A DNA stretch of 64,000 nucleotides from Candidatus Gastranaerophilales bacterium (GTDB lineage: Bacteria; Cyanobacteriota; Vampirovibrionia; Gastranaerophilales; Gastranaerophilaceae). Below are positions 43,671 through 52,337 of the stretch, piece by piece; positions within the stretch are counted from its first letter, which is position 1; every line of letters starts with the position of its first letter. The stretch is from contig CALVEB010000003.1 of the NCBI GenBank assembly GCA_944326465.1, positions 54,691 to 118,690 on the forward strand, given 5' to 3'. A program made the position numbers and the translations under genes. The notes under the pieces were generated by a model. It had not been told where the DNA came from. It made no database searches and saw nothing but the letters and a program-made list of their open reading frames with translations.

Positions 43671-44453
43671 TTATAAAATTTTCCTCAGATTCTCAACCAG
43701 TTCATCTGCTTTTTTCAAACGTTCATCAATAGTGCCTGTGACCATAATATTTATGTCACACTCAAAATTCTCCGGTAAAATTTTACAATGAGAAATCGCA
43801 AATTTTACCAGCTTCTTTTCTCCGGGGTGCAAAATTCTGTTTCTGGCAAAAATCACATCAAAATAACTTGCTAAAAATGCAGAAGTTCTATGATTTACAC
43901 TAACAAGATCATTCCGGCTGACTGCTGATGCAAGCTGAGCATAAAACGAAAACATAACATCCTTTAGATAAGCAAAATTCTTATTTATTATATTTTCTGC
44001 GAGTTTATCAGGGTATTTCTGCCTTGTCCTGTTTTGTAAAGCAGCAAACCATCCGGTTCTGTCAAAAAGTATTTCCGATTTGTTAACATTATCCACAAAG
44101 CACGTGGTATATCCCAAACACGCATTACACTCATCCCAAACCCATTTTATATTCGACTCTATACCATCAATAGACCTGTACATTATATCAATAGGTTTGT
44201 TCGTATCACGCAAAACATAAACATCACCTGTCTCAAAATAATGATTGTCAATTTCCATTTTATCCGCATATTTGGCTGCAATAAGCCTGCGTGCCTTTAC
44301 ATCCGGCTCTTTTGTACAATAAATATAAATATCATAATCAGACCCTTCATCAGCCAGATTTGCGGCAGATGAACCACCTAAGACAATCGCTGCTACTTCC
44401 TCAAACTCGCTGTAATCCACAACCATTCTATCTAAAATTTCTCTGCTATTCAT
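43671..44453 (-). CDS. Nucleotidyltransferase-fold protein (DUF4037-like)
   Basis: 260 residues from ATG 44453, set by AAAGGAG. The Pol-beta-like motif is VLGGSSAANLADEGSDYDIYIY (GGS...DxD). The rest is helical (TRQKYPDKLAENIINKN). Such proteins may transfer nucleotides to drugs, RNA or proteins; the function here is unknown. No partner HEPN gene is adjacent, so a toxin-antitoxin role is not supported. Confidence 0.75.
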   Translation of the reverse strand: MNSREILDRMVVDYSEFEEVAAIVLGGSSAANLADEGSDYDIYIYCTKEPDVKARRLIAAKYADKMEIDNHYFETGDVYVLRDTNKPIDIMYRSIDGIESNIKWVWDECNACLGYTTCFVDNVNKSEILFDRTGWFAALQNRTRQKYPDKLAENIINKNFAYLKDVMFSFYAQLASAVSRNDLVSVNHRTSAFLASYFDVIFARNRILHPGEKKLVKFAISHCKILPENFECDINIMVTGTIDERLKKADELVENLRKIL

Positions 44454-44490
44454 TTTTATAACTCCTTTAATGTATTTGATATTATGCCAC

Positions 44491-44529
44491 AAAAAGGGGC
44501 GGCTTACAATAAATATTGTAAGCCGCCCC
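44491..44529 (-). terminator. Terminator after the XRE-like gene
   Basis: Very long perfect palindrome (GGGGCGGCTTACAATA and its complement, 16 bp each side) followed on the minus strand by TTTTT. It separates the XRE-like gene from the nucleotidyltransferase gene downstream. Confidence 0.85.
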
Positions 44530-44542
44530 CTCATTCCCGAAA

Positions 44543-45112
44543 CTATTTAAGATTAACAAATTTTCTTGCACATTCAAACATCGCATTAACCATTGCTGCA
44601 TTTGCATAAACATTCATACCGGCACTTTCTAACACCTGACGTACACGCTTTTCCCATATTGAATAAATTTCTTCCTTGCCGAGTTCAAGCACCTGACCGA
44701 CTAATTCTAATTCTTTATAATCTATAGGCACAGGCAGCGCTCCTCTAAGCATATCAACCATTTCCAGACGTTTCTTACGCGGAAACGCTTTCAAAAAATT
44801 TATTACTGATATTTTTTTCTTCTTCATTGCATTGTGAAAAGTTTCAACTGCCTCATCCACGAGTATAGGCTCTTGAGGGATTTTATACTCCTCAAACTCC
44901 TCAGGCTCAATTTCCATAACTGTTGCAATTCGTTCTAAAGTCGTTCCGCGTGTAGAAAACGGAATCGTATTGTCAATAAGGTTATAGACATAAGAAAGGG
45001 TTACGCCTATCATCTCAGCAAAATCTTTTTTATGCAATGCATTTTTTTCAAGAAATTTGGCTACTTTTTCTGAACTTTTTTCTTGTATTATTTGTTTATT
45101 TTTGGTATTCAT
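44543..45112 (-). CDS. XRE-like helix-turn-helix regulator
   Basis: 189 residues. The N-terminal HTH (residues ~15-70: KVAKFLEKNALHKKDFAEMIGVTLSYVYNLID) resembles Cro/CI repressors. The C-terminal ~100 residues are helical (RKKRLEMVDMLRGALPVP) without a recognised effector domain. Divergent from pth with 128 bp between, where it may bind. Single gene with a strong terminator. Confidence 0.75.
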   Translation of the reverse strand: MNTKNKQIIQEKSSEKVAKFLEKNALHKKDFAEMIGVTLSYVYNLIDNTIPFSTRGTTLERIATVMEIEPEEFEEYKIPQEPILVDEAVETFHNAMKKKKISVINFLKAFPRKKRLEMVDMLRGALPVPIDYKELELVGQVLELGKEEIYSIWEKRVRQVLESAGMNVYANAAMVNAMFECARKFVNLK

Positions 45113-45240
45113 AATATAATCCTCGCTGCTTGGTATTTATAAAATAATTATTTTTTATCAATTTGTTAAGCGTAACCACGGTAAACCTGAACGGTAATAT
45201 ATATTTAAGTTAAAATAATAAGTATAAGGGATAAATAATA

Positions 45241-45798
45241 ATGAAATTAATAACCGGACTCGGAAATACAGGTGAAAAATATTGCTTTACGCGTCATAAT
45301 GCCGGATTTATGGTACTGGATAAGTGGGCGCTGGATAACAATTTATCATTCAAACAGGAAAGCAAACTTAAAAGTTTCATAACTAAATTCAAATTTGCAG
45401 GAGAAGATATTATACTTGCAAAACCCACAACTTTTATGAATCTGTCAGGCGAAGCTGTACGCGCGATAATGGATTACTACAAAATTCCGGTTAATGATAT
45501 ATTAATAATCTATGACGATCTGTCACTTGATCTTGGCCGGATGAGGTTTCGCGCAAACGGTTCAGACGGCGGACATAACGGCATCAAATCCATAATAAAG
45601 CATACAGGAACAAAAGACTTTGCCAGACTTAAAATAGGAATCGGCCCGCAGCCCAATATCCCGTCTGAAAATTTTGTCCTCCAAAACTTTTCTAAAGAAC
45701 AACTGCCTTTATTAAAAGAAGTGCTGATAAAATCAACAGAAGCCGTCGAATTTTATATAGAAAACGGAATGGAAAAAGCGCAAAATAAATTTAACTAA
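45241..45798 (+). CDS. pth: Peptidyl-tRNA hydrolase
   Basis: 185 residues. GLGNTGEKYCFTRHNAGFM includes the catalytic His, PTTFMNLSGEAV, YDDLSLDLGRMRF and GGHNGIKSI. Recycles peptidyl-tRNA released from stalled ribosomes. Own AT-rich promoter region shared with the divergent regulator gene. Confidence 0.95.
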   Translation: MKLITGLGNTGEKYCFTRHNAGFMVLDKWALDNNLSFKQESKLKSFITKFKFAGEDIILAKPTTFMNLSGEAVRAIMDYYKIPVNDILIIYDDLSLDLGRMRFRANGSDGGHNGIKSIIKHTGTKDFARLKIGIGPQPNIPSENFVLQNFSKEQLPLLKEVLIKSTEAVEFYIENGMEKAQNKFN

Positions 45799-45828
45799 CC
45801 GGATTATTAGTATTACAAAATTTTATTA

Positions 45829-45834
45829 TATAAT
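45829..45834 (+). promoter_or_regulatory. -10 element of the TPR gene
   Basis: TATAAT 21 nt before the start codon, with AAAAGGAG as ribosome site. Confidence 0.5.
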
Positions 45835-45855
45835 TAAAAATAAAAAGGAGAAACA

Positions 45856-47259
45856 ATGAGCATACAACTAGCAGAACAGTTTGAAGAAAACGAACAATAC
45901 GAAGAAGCTTATGAAGAATACAAAAAATCTTACGAAAAAAGTCCTAAAGATTTAAGCCTGCTTGAACGTCTTGGACACGTAGCAATGGTTCTCAAACGAC
46001 CGGAAGAAGCTGCAGAATACTATTCAAAAGTTCTGGAGTTAGATGCCACAAACCCTACGGCTTACGAACAGTTGATGGATATCTACTTTTCAACAGACAA
46101 GTATAAATACTACATCTACCGCGGCAACCGCCATTCTATAGAACACCAGCTTGAACACGCGGTCAATGATTACAAAAAAGCCCTTGCATTTGCAGAAGAT
46201 GATAAACAAATTGTTATGACAAGGTTTACTATAGCAACTCTTCTGGAACAGATAGCAAACCCCTTAAAGGCAATAGATGAATACCTAAAACTCCTTGAAT
46301 ACGATGCAACACCGGAAGATGCCTATTTAAGGCTTGCCAATCTTTATGTAAAAGAAGACGCGCCGGCAAGTGCCGCTGATATTCTAGAAAGAGGGATTAA
46401 AAAAGGTTTCAATAATTCAAGAGTAAAAGAAACACTCGCACAACTGTATCTGAAAAGCGGACAGCCGCAAAAAGCAAAAGAAACAACAGAAAATGAATTA
46501 TTCAAAATCAAATGTATGTTTGAACTCAATGAACTTGATGAAGGTTTTGCAGAACTTGAACGGATTAAAGAAAAATACAAAAATAAAGGCGAATATCACG
46601 CCCTGCGCGCTCAATATTATTTTCTTAAAGAAGATTATGATAAAGCACTGGAATGTGTTACAGAATACGGCAAATACGAAAAAAACAGCCCGCTGCTTTT
46701 CCAGATGCGCGCTATGATTTACGAAAATAAAAACGATGACTTTAATGCACACCTTAACTGGGGCAAATATAACTTGCTGCGAGGCAACAAAGACATTGCA
46801 ATAAATGAATTTTTGAGCGCCGACAGGATAGACGATACAAATGCAGATTTAACAGCAACTCTGGCGGCTCTAATGGAAGAAAGCGGCGACAAAACACATG
46901 CAATGGAGTTTTACGAAAAACTTGTAAAACTGGAACCTGATAATAAACTTGCACTTTCAAAAGTTGCGGAATACAGAGAGAATATCGGTGATTACAGAAC
47001 TGCTGCCGATTGCCTTGAAAAATTATATGAACTGGACGGCAAAAATACTATTGTTATCAAAAAGCTTGCAGAGACTTATGAAAAATTACGCAACAAACCG
47101 GCCGCGATAGAGTTTTATAATAAATATATAGAACGCGCCCGCGGACTTGACGATTACGAAAAGGTTAAGGCTAAAATCGCCAAACTTGAAAACTCAAATA
47201 TGGTCGAAGATGTCGGTCTTATGGAAAAAATAATCAAATTCTTTAATAAAGATAAATAG
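45856..47259 (+). CDS. Tetratricopeptide-repeat protein
   Basis: 467 residues of successive ~34-residue TPR units (for example LLERLGHVAMVLKRPEEAAEYYSKVLELD, NPLKAIDEYLKLLEYDATPEDAY). They run from residue 10 to about 440. No signal peptide, so probably cytoplasmic and used for protein contacts. The partner is unknown. Monocistronic, closed by a good terminator. Confidence 0.85.
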   Translation: MSIQLAEQFEENEQYEEAYEEYKKSYEKSPKDLSLLERLGHVAMVLKRPEEAAEYYSKVLELDATNPTAYEQLMDIYFSTDKYKYYIYRGNRHSIEHQLEHAVNDYKKALAFAEDDKQIVMTRFTIATLLEQIANPLKAIDEYLKLLEYDATPEDAYLRLANLYVKEDAPASAADILERGIKKGFNNSRVKETLAQLYLKSGQPQKAKETTENELFKIKCMFELNELDEGFAELERIKEKYKNKGEYHALRAQYYFLKEDYDKALECVTEYGKYEKNSPLLFQMRAMIYENKNDDFNAHLNWGKYNLLRGNKDIAINEFLSADRIDDTNADLTATLAALMEESGDKTHAMEFYEKLVKLEPDNKLALSKVAEYRENIGDYRTAADCLEKLYELDGKNTIVIKKLAETYEKLRNKPAAIEFYNKYIERARGLDDYEKVKAKIAKLENSNMVEDVGLMEKIIKFFNKDK

Positions 47260-47263
47260 ATTT

Positions 47264-47288
47264 AAAAGCGGGCAAGTCCCGCTTTTTT
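47264..47288 (+). terminator. Terminator after the TPR gene
   Basis: AAAAGCGGG-CAAGT-CCCGCTTTT hairpin with a T-run. Reads in both directions towards the convergent small gene. Confidence 0.85.
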
Positions 47289-47517
47289 AAGAGTCTTTAC
47301 GCGGTTCAATAATCAGATCGTAGCCAAGAACTTCACATATCTGCTGCATTTCCCGAAGCCGCATACTGTTACGAAAAATTCTATTTGCAAAAGTAGACTG
47401 CGGAATTTCCTCTTTTGTGTAATTTTCAAGCATTTCAATTAAACGCTTTTGTGAAATCTTGTTGCGCGCGACTAACACCCGCACTATTTCACCATTGTCC
47501 CAATCCGTTATCTTCAT
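47287..47517 (-). CDS. Small HTH-like protein (paralogue of 57394-57621)
   Basis: 76 residues from ATG 47517. MKITDWDNGEIVRVLVARNKISQKRLIEMLENYTKEEI then FRNSMRLREMQQICEVLGYDLIIEPRKD. It looks like a minimal helix-turn-helix fold close to phage-repressor HTHs. The gene at 57394-57621 encodes the same pattern. TATAAT (47525-47530, minus) ends 7 nt before the ATG and there is no ribosome site, so the message is probably leaderless. Confidence 0.7.
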   Translation of the reverse strand: MKITDWDNGEIVRVLVARNKISQKRLIEMLENYTKEEIPQSTFANRIFRNSMRLREMQQICEVLGYDLIIEPRKDS

Positions 47518-47630
47518 AATATAAATTATAAAATTATTGACAAAATGTTTCAAATTTAATATCATATATTTTATAATCAGATATTAATTTTATTATAAAA
47601 AATAGATTAACATTTAAAATAAATGATTGT

Positions 47631-47659
47631 TTTACAAAAGTAAACTAATAGGGTATAAT
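47631..47659 (+). promoter_or_regulatory. Strong sigma-70-type promoter
   Basis: TTTACA (47631-47636), 17-bp spacer, TATAAT (47654-47659). It is followed by AAGGGGG and ATG 47692. The quality contrasts with the short repeat-built ORF it drives. Confidence 0.7.
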
Positions 47660-47691
47660 ATTATTGTAATTCTACTTATAAGGGGGATAAC

Positions 47692-47826
47692 ATGAAAAAT
47701 AAAAAAACTTTTATACGAGACACTATGAGCGTGGAGAGCAAGAGAGCGAAGAGTTTAAGCGTAAGCGAACTCGTTATTCGCGAACGCAGCGACAAGCAAA
47801 TCCAAGACAGGGAAATAAGGGAATAA
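47692..47826 (+). pseudogene. Collapsed pilin cassette: promoter, start and terminator without the pilin body
   Basis: 44-codon frame starting MKNKKTFIRDTMSVESKRAK after a strong promoter and ribosome site. The rest is built of repeat DNA and GGGAATAA octamers, like the leader and tail of the pseudopilin at 19657-20913. It is followed by the same terminator hairpin (47843-47876). I read it as both ends of a pilin-type gene joined after loss of the middle, or a cassette acceptor. It could also be a genuine small ORF. Confidence 0.45.
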
Positions 47827-47842
47827 GTTCGTTAATAGAATC

Positions 47843-47876
47843 AGGCAATGCATAAATCTTGCGTTGCCTATTTTTA
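47843..47876 (+). terminator. Terminator of the collapsed cassette
   Basis: The same 27-bp hairpin sequence (AGGCAATGCATAAATCTTGC and on) as the distal pilin terminator at 19466-19499, in the opposite orientation, with a T-rich tail. Confidence 0.75.
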
Positions 47877-47879
47877 TTA

Positions 47880-48180
47880 ACTGTCATGCTGAACTTGTTT
47901 CAGCATCTAGCCGCCGTTGCAATTCTCGGGTACCAAAAAACATTCCCCTAAAGTCGTAACATGGGCTTGACGTAGAAAGGCATGTTAGACGCGCACAATT
48001 GACCCCCACCTAGAATTTGTAAGCTCATTTCATTCGCTAACAAATTCTTTTCCTCCCCCCTAGGAGAGGGTGGACACAGTCCACTTTTACATACTGGATG
48101 CCCGTAATTTTTGCGTGGGCTAGTGTGCAGGAGCACACTTTGTGTGCCTTCGTCTGCCTTCGTCCACACCTTATTATTGA
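47880..48180. repeat. Dispersed intergenic repeat field
   Basis: Contains the 36-bp element on the minus strand (48068-48104) and CGCACAATTGACCCCC, also seen near 19030 and 19250. No credible gene. It sits directly between the cassette remnant and the dehydrogenase promoter. Confidence 0.65.
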
Positions 48181-48235
48181 CGATTTTGCAAAAATGCATT
48201 ATTATAGTTCTGTAAGAAAAAGAGGAGCTTAAATT

Positions 48236-49393
48236 ATGCAAAATTTTGAATTCTACGGCCCAACACGCGTCGTGTTCGGTAAAGACACAATAAAAGAATT
48301 ATCACGACTCATCCCGCGCGACAGAAAAATCCTGATGACTTATGGCGGCGGCTCAATCAAAAAAAACGGAGTCTATGATCAGGTTAAACAGGCTCTTGCC
48401 GGATATGATTTGCTAGAATTTGGCGGTATTGAACCAAACCCTAAATATGAAACCTTGAGCAAAGCCATTGATATTGTCAAACGTGAAGGCGTCAACTTCC
48501 TGCTCGCGGTCGGCGGAGGTTCTGTATTAGACGGTACAAAATTCATCGCACTGGCTTCTAAATACAATGGCGATGATGCTTATGACGCGATAATGAAAAG
48601 AGGCGAAATGCCGGATTCTGCAGTAGAATTAGCCGACGTTATAACCCTTCCTGCTACAGGATCAGAAATGAATAACGGCGGCGTTATTTCAAGAATTTCA
48701 ACAAGTGAAAAACTTGCTTTTCATCATCCGTGTGTATTCCCGAAATTCTCAATTATTGACCCGTCTGTAACTTTCACTTTGCCGGAAAAACAGACGATTA
48801 ATGGAATTGTAGATACTTTTGTTCACACAATGGAATTCAACTGTACTTATGATGTAAATTCACCGCTGCAAGATATCTGGGCAATGGGTATTCTGAGAAC
48901 ATTAATTGCTGAAGCACCGAAAGTATTGGCAAATCCTCAAGACTATGACGCGCGTGCAAATCTTTTCTGGTGCGCTACCTGCGGTTTGAACTACTGGATT
49001 TCCTGCGGTGTGCCGCAAGACTGGTCAACACACATGATAGGACATGAATTGACAGCATTCTACGGAATTGACCACGGTCAAAGTCTTGCTATTGTTGAGC
49101 CGCGGCTTTTGAAAAACCAGAAAGTAGCTAAATGCCAGAAACTTGCTAAAATAGCACGTGAAGTTTTCAAAATCAACGAACCTGTTGATTTAAAGGCCGC
49201 TGATATGGCTATAGATAAAATTGAAGAATTTTATAATTCAATCGGAATGAAAACAAAATTATCAGACTATGGCATTGACGCAAACGAAGCTGCTGAAAAA
49301 ATCAGAGCACGGTTTAAAGAACGCAATGTCGCATTTGGTGAAAAAGGCGCAATTACCGCCGATGTAGCATACGAAATCGTAAAAGCTTGCTAA
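48236..49393 (+). CDS. Iron-containing (group III) alcohol dehydrogenase, YqhD/butanol dehydrogenase-like
   Basis: 385 residues. Residues ~1-185 form the dinucleotide domain (LLAVGGGSVLDGTKFIA) and the rest the metal domain: GIVDTFVHTMEF, MIGHELTAFYGIDHGQSLAIV provide the iron ligands (Asp and three His). It reduces aldehydes with NAD(P)H, commonly for fermentation or detoxification. The start has AGAGGAGC. Single gene closed by a hairpin terminator. Confidence 0.9.
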   Translation: MQNFEFYGPTRVVFGKDTIKELSRLIPRDRKILMTYGGGSIKKNGVYDQVKQALAGYDLLEFGGIEPNPKYETLSKAIDIVKREGVNFLLAVGGGSVLDGTKFIALASKYNGDDAYDAIMKRGEMPDSAVELADVITLPATGSEMNNGGVISRISTSEKLAFHHPCVFPKFSIIDPSVTFTLPEKQTINGIVDTFVHTMEFNCTYDVNSPLQDIWAMGILRTLIAEAPKVLANPQDYDARANLFWCATCGLNYWISCGVPQDWSTHMIGHELTAFYGIDHGQSLAIVEPRLLKNQKVAKCQKLAKIAREVFKINEPVDLKAADMAIDKIEEFYNSIGMKTKLSDYGIDANEAAEKIRARFKERNVAFGEKGAITADVAYEIVKAC

Positions 49394-49410
49394 GAATATT
49401 ACAATATTCA

Positions 49411-49439
49411 AAAGACACTCCTTGCGGAGTGTCTTTTTT
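49411..49439 (+). terminator. Terminator of the alcohol dehydrogenase gene
   Basis: AAAGACACTCC-TTGC-GGAGTGTCTTT hairpin followed by a T-run. Confidence 0.88.
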
Positions 49440-49530
49440 ATACGTTTTTATCTATAAATTCCAGTTTGTAGTTCAAAAGTTCCGCTATTAAATAAGCGCA
49501 AGACGACAGCACTCCTATGGCGGAATATGT
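49438..49530 (-). pseudogene. Possible C-terminal remnant of an HTH-type gene
   Basis: Minus-strand frame ending SSCAYLIAELLNYKLEFIDK and TAA. The pattern (ia..LxYxLxFi.K) resembles the ends of the small HTH proteins encoded at 47287-47517 and 57394-57621. It is interrupted upstream by the pilin fragment. Weak evidence; could be chance. Confidence 0.25.
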
Positions 49531-50056
49531 CTTGCCGTATTTGAAGCATGCAAAAATTTGCGGAACTGATGGAAAATCAAAATGCCATGCTGCAAAAGAA
49601 CTTTATAGACGAGATGGTAATATCCAAGGAATACATGTATTTAATGGTGGACAGAATGGCAGAAGTGGCTTACAACTCGCTGATGGTATGATTGTAGGAA
49701 CGTACAGTATGTTAGATCAGGGTAATGAGCAAGGTGGTTATGATATTTGTACTGCCAATTTGGGTACAGGCAGTGCGGCCAATATATGTTGGGAGTATAT
49801 GGTAGATGTTAACGGTTCTGCTTCTCCTAATACTTATGGCAAAGATATATTTATTTTCAATCTGACCAAATCCGGAACAGTTATTCCAACAGGAGCACGC
49901 AATTATACATCGCAAAATTATACTTTTGAAAATGGCTGTTCGCCTGAAACTGCTGCTGGCTGGGGGTGCACAGGCTGGGTTATAGAAAACGGGAATATGG
50001 ATTACTGGCATTGTGATGACCTATCATGGGATGGCAAACACAAATGCAGCGATTAA
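49517..50056 (+). pseudogene. Pseudopilin C-terminal fragment lacking the prepilin signal
   Basis: 179 residues beginning AEYVLPYLKHAKICGTDGKS. The body has YMVDVNGSASPNTYGKDIF as in the family of the pilin at 19657-20913. The expected FTLAEVLITL start is absent; DNA upstream of ~49515 instead looks like another gene's end. No ribosome site precedes the ATG. Either a decayed gene or a silent donor for recombination into expressed pilin loci. Confidence 0.7.
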
Positions 50057-50746
50057 TCAGCAAGTAACATTTTGTGCAAACATATTTCTGTCAAATTCAT
50101 CAAAAGTCGTTATGACCTGAGTTACGCACGGAATATCTTTATACACATCTTTGCCATCCATTGAAGCTATTGCGATAATTCTTCCGATACCTGCATTTTT
50201 TGCCGCATCAATTCCTGAGAGTGCGTCTTCGACAACTATACATTCTTCCGGTTTCAGGTTCAGTTTTTCTGCTGCAATTTCATAAATATCAGGAGCTGGT
50301 TTTCCGCGCATCGTGCCGTCTGAATAGACTATTTTGTCAATATCGAACCACTGCGCAAGGTTAAACCCATCAATATAAAAATCTACATTATCCTTTTCGG
50401 ACATAGTTGCAATTGTTCGCGGAATATTATTTTCTTTGAGCCAGTTAAGAAATTCAACGGCACCGGGGGCAAGTTTGAAATTATCAGGATCCTTGCGGCA
50501 CATATCACGATAAAGTGCCTCTTTTTCTTTTCCGTATTTTTCCACCTGTTCTTTTGTCGGGCGTTTTTGGATTGCATAGGCTATAATATCTTCATTGGTC
50601 CTGCCAAACATATATTTGCGCATCTCATCATCCGTGAAAGCTGTTCCTCTCAAGCGGCGTGAAAATTCCCGCCAGGCGTCAAGGTGTTTTTGGGAATCAA
50701 AAAACAGGGTTCCGTTAAAATCAAATATTATTCCTTTGTATTTCAT
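50057..50746 (-). CDS. HAD-superfamily hydrolase, beta-phosphoglucomutase-like
   Basis: 229 residues. IIFDFNGTLFFDS holds the nucleophile Asp, but the second position is Asn instead of the usual Asp acid, as in a minority of this subgroup. TIATMSEKDN is motif II and CIVVEDALSGIDAAKNAGI motif IV. A helical cap lies between. Likely a sugar-phosphate phosphatase or mutase relative. Convergent with the pilin fragment, whose stop codon is adjacent. Confidence 0.85.
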   Translation of the reverse strand: MKYKGIIFDFNGTLFFDSQKHLDAWREFSRRLRGTAFTDDEMRKYMFGRTNEDIIAYAIQKRPTKEQVEKYGKEKEALYRDMCRKDPDNFKLAPGAVEFLNWLKENNIPRTIATMSEKDNVDFYIDGFNLAQWFDIDKIVYSDGTMRGKPAPDIYEIAAEKLNLKPEECIVVEDALSGIDAAKNAGIGRIIAIASMDGKDVYKDIPCVTQVITTFDEFDRNMFAQNVTC

Positions 50747-50756
50747 AATGCCTCTT

Positions 50757-51383
50757 TTATTGTATATTATTATCTATAATTTTATTGTAGTATTCAAGAT
50801 AAAGTTTTGCGCGCTTTTCATCATTAAGTTTTTTATATACATAAGCAAGGTTGTAATGAAAATCTGCTTCTGTATTTTTCAGTTCAATAGCGCTGATAAA
50901 TGCATTTTTTGCCTTCCTGAGTTCTCCGGCTTTGATATAAGCGCAGCCCATATTATAGTATGCGTAAGGATATTCCGGATTAATTTTCAAAACTTTTTTA
51001 TACTGTTCAATTGCAAGATACGGCTTTTCTTCATTCAAATAAATATTACCGAGGTTATAATATGCTTTATAGTCGTTTTCATCTTCCGCAATTGCCTGAT
51101 TGTACATAAAAATGGCATCGGCCTCTTTACCCTGATCCTGCAATATGTTTCCCATCAAAAGCCAGTTTTGTGAAGTACGCTCATTCGCAGGAATGCTGAC
51201 AAAAAGTTCAAAAGCTTTATCAATATCATTTTCTGCATAAAAAATATTTGCCTGCTGACCGATTTCTGAATTCTGTTTTTTAGGAGCCTCTTTTTTAGGC
51301 TGAAGAAGATTTGTTACATCCAGTGCAAGCGATGTTTGATATGTAAATATTAATGTTATTAAAAGCAAAGCTAATCTTTTCAT
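50757..51383 (-). CDS. Exported TPR protein
   Basis: 208 residues with a signal peptide (MKRLALLLITLIFTYQTSLA). About four TPR units follow, from AFELFVSIPANERTSQNWLLMGNILQDQG to YNLAYVYKKLNDEKRAKLYLE. Periplasmic. 10 bp upstream of the HAD gene, so possibly cotranscribed with it. Confidence 0.8.
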   Translation of the reverse strand: MKRLALLLITLIFTYQTSLALDVTNLLQPKKEAPKKQNSEIGQQANIFYAENDIDKAFELFVSIPANERTSQNWLLMGNILQDQGKEADAIFMYNQAIAEDENDYKAYYNLGNIYLNEEKPYLAIEQYKKVLKINPEYPYAYYNMGCAYIKAGELRKAKNAFISAIELKNTEADFHYNLAYVYKKLNDEKRAKLYLEYYNKIIDNNIQ

Positions 51384-51434
51384 ACAAAACAGTATAGGAT
51401 AAATCAGAAAAATTTTCCAGAGGATAAAAAATTA

Positions 51435-51522
51435 TTTGACGAAAAAAATAAATATATCATACTGTTATTGATGTCTCTTTTACTGATTTAACACCCGTCC
51501 TTCTCCTTGGGACGGGTTTCTT
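51435..51522 (+). ncRNA. Candidate small RNA with C-rich terminator loop
   Basis: TTGACG (51435-51440), 17 bp, then a weak -10 (ATACTG). About 30 nt later an ACCCGTCC / GGACGGGT stem ends in TTTCTTTT. No ORF lies upstream on this strand to need a terminator. The loop TTCTCCTT is complementary to AAGGAG ribosome sites. A short regulatory RNA is possible; the promoter is weak. Confidence 0.3.
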
Positions 51523-51612
51523 TTATTGTGCCGGTTCTACAACAAATAAGGTTGGATTTAGTATACCTACAAAACCCGACCTTACCTAGCAGATACTTAA
51601 GAGAATTTTTAC

Positions 51613-51726
51613 TTACTGTTTTTTGTGCTCTTCTTTACCGATTTGATTGAATTTGTAATTGTAATACAAACTCATTATAACAAGAACTATTCCGGCAACA
51701 ATTGTAAAAATATCATTTTGCGTCAT
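51613..51726 (-). CDS. Small membrane protein (37 residues)
   Basis: MTQNDIFTIVAGIVLVIMSL begins a single hydrophobic helix, then a basic tail NYKFNQIGKEEHKKQ. Its ATG lies inside the end of the upstream gene (14-nt overlap), with GGAGATT before it. Coupled translation suggests a two-component small membrane complex. Family unknown. Confidence 0.55.
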   Translation of the reverse strand: MTQNDIFTIVAGIVLVIMSLYYNYKFNQIGKEEHKKQ

Positions 51727-51952
51727 TTGCCAATCTCCTTATATTATTTTCTATCTGTTTGTTTATACATATAACATTATGTAAAAACAATGCATCAAAA
51801 TGAAGTCCGATAACAAAAAGAACAACTGATTTAATTACCGGAAATTCAATAAATAATAAACTAAAAATACCACTTGTTAATACAATCATAACAGTGATTA
51901 TACTGGTTCTTAAACTTATCAAATTTTTATTAGCTTCTTTTATTTGTTCCAT
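51713..51952 (-). CDS. Small membrane protein with two helices
   Basis: 79 residues. Hydrophobic segments at ~18-38 (IITVMIVLTSGIFSLLFIEF) and ~42-60 (KSVVLFVIGLHFDALFL), with a charged helix on either side. No ribosome site is obvious. Overlaps the 37-residue gene. No family recognised. Confidence 0.6.
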   Translation of the reverse strand: MEQIKEANKNLISLRTSIITVMIVLTSGIFSLLFIEFPVIKSVVLFVIGLHFDALFLHNVICINKQIENNIRRLANDAK

Positions 51953-51960
51953 AAGAACAT

Positions 51961-52337
51961 TATATAGTTATTTTCACAGGAGTCAATCAATTAACAGATG
52001 TAACTAAAAGAAAAAGTTGCCATTATGAATAGTGGCAACATTAAATAAACACGAGGATATTAAGAGAGAGAGTATAAAAAATAAACCTTTTTCTTAATCT
52101 TTATTCTTACCCGTGAAGAATATCTGATTTGTATTTACTGTCCAATTAAAATCCTTTTTCTAAATCTTAAATTTCCCTTACATTTTAATAAAGTATTTTG
52201 AATTTTAATAATTGCCGGAATTTAATATAATTGTAAACAATTTGTTACAATCACCTGCAAAATACCTTTTGTTACATATCTTGACATTTTTGCCTGCACA
52301 AATAACGATGTTATAATTTTAGTATCATGGGAGAAGT
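51961..52337. other. Intergenic region upstream of pilT
   Basis: About 375 bp, very AT-rich. It holds an imperfect GTTGCCAxTA hairpin (about 52015-52040) followed by TTAAATAAACACGAGGATAT, a motif also at about 59727-59748. TTGACA is at 52281 and TATAAT at 52312-52317, but their spacing is too long to pair. No gene seen. Confidence 0.5.

Noticed and set aside
43671..45112. Toxin-antitoxin pair (nucleotidyltransferase plus XRE-like regulator)
   Set aside because: A strong terminator separates the genes, the order is unusual and there is no HEPN partner.
50595..51173. Long 192-residue plus-strand frame
   Set aside because: Antisense to the HAD and TPR genes; the product is a low-complexity hydrophobic shadow.
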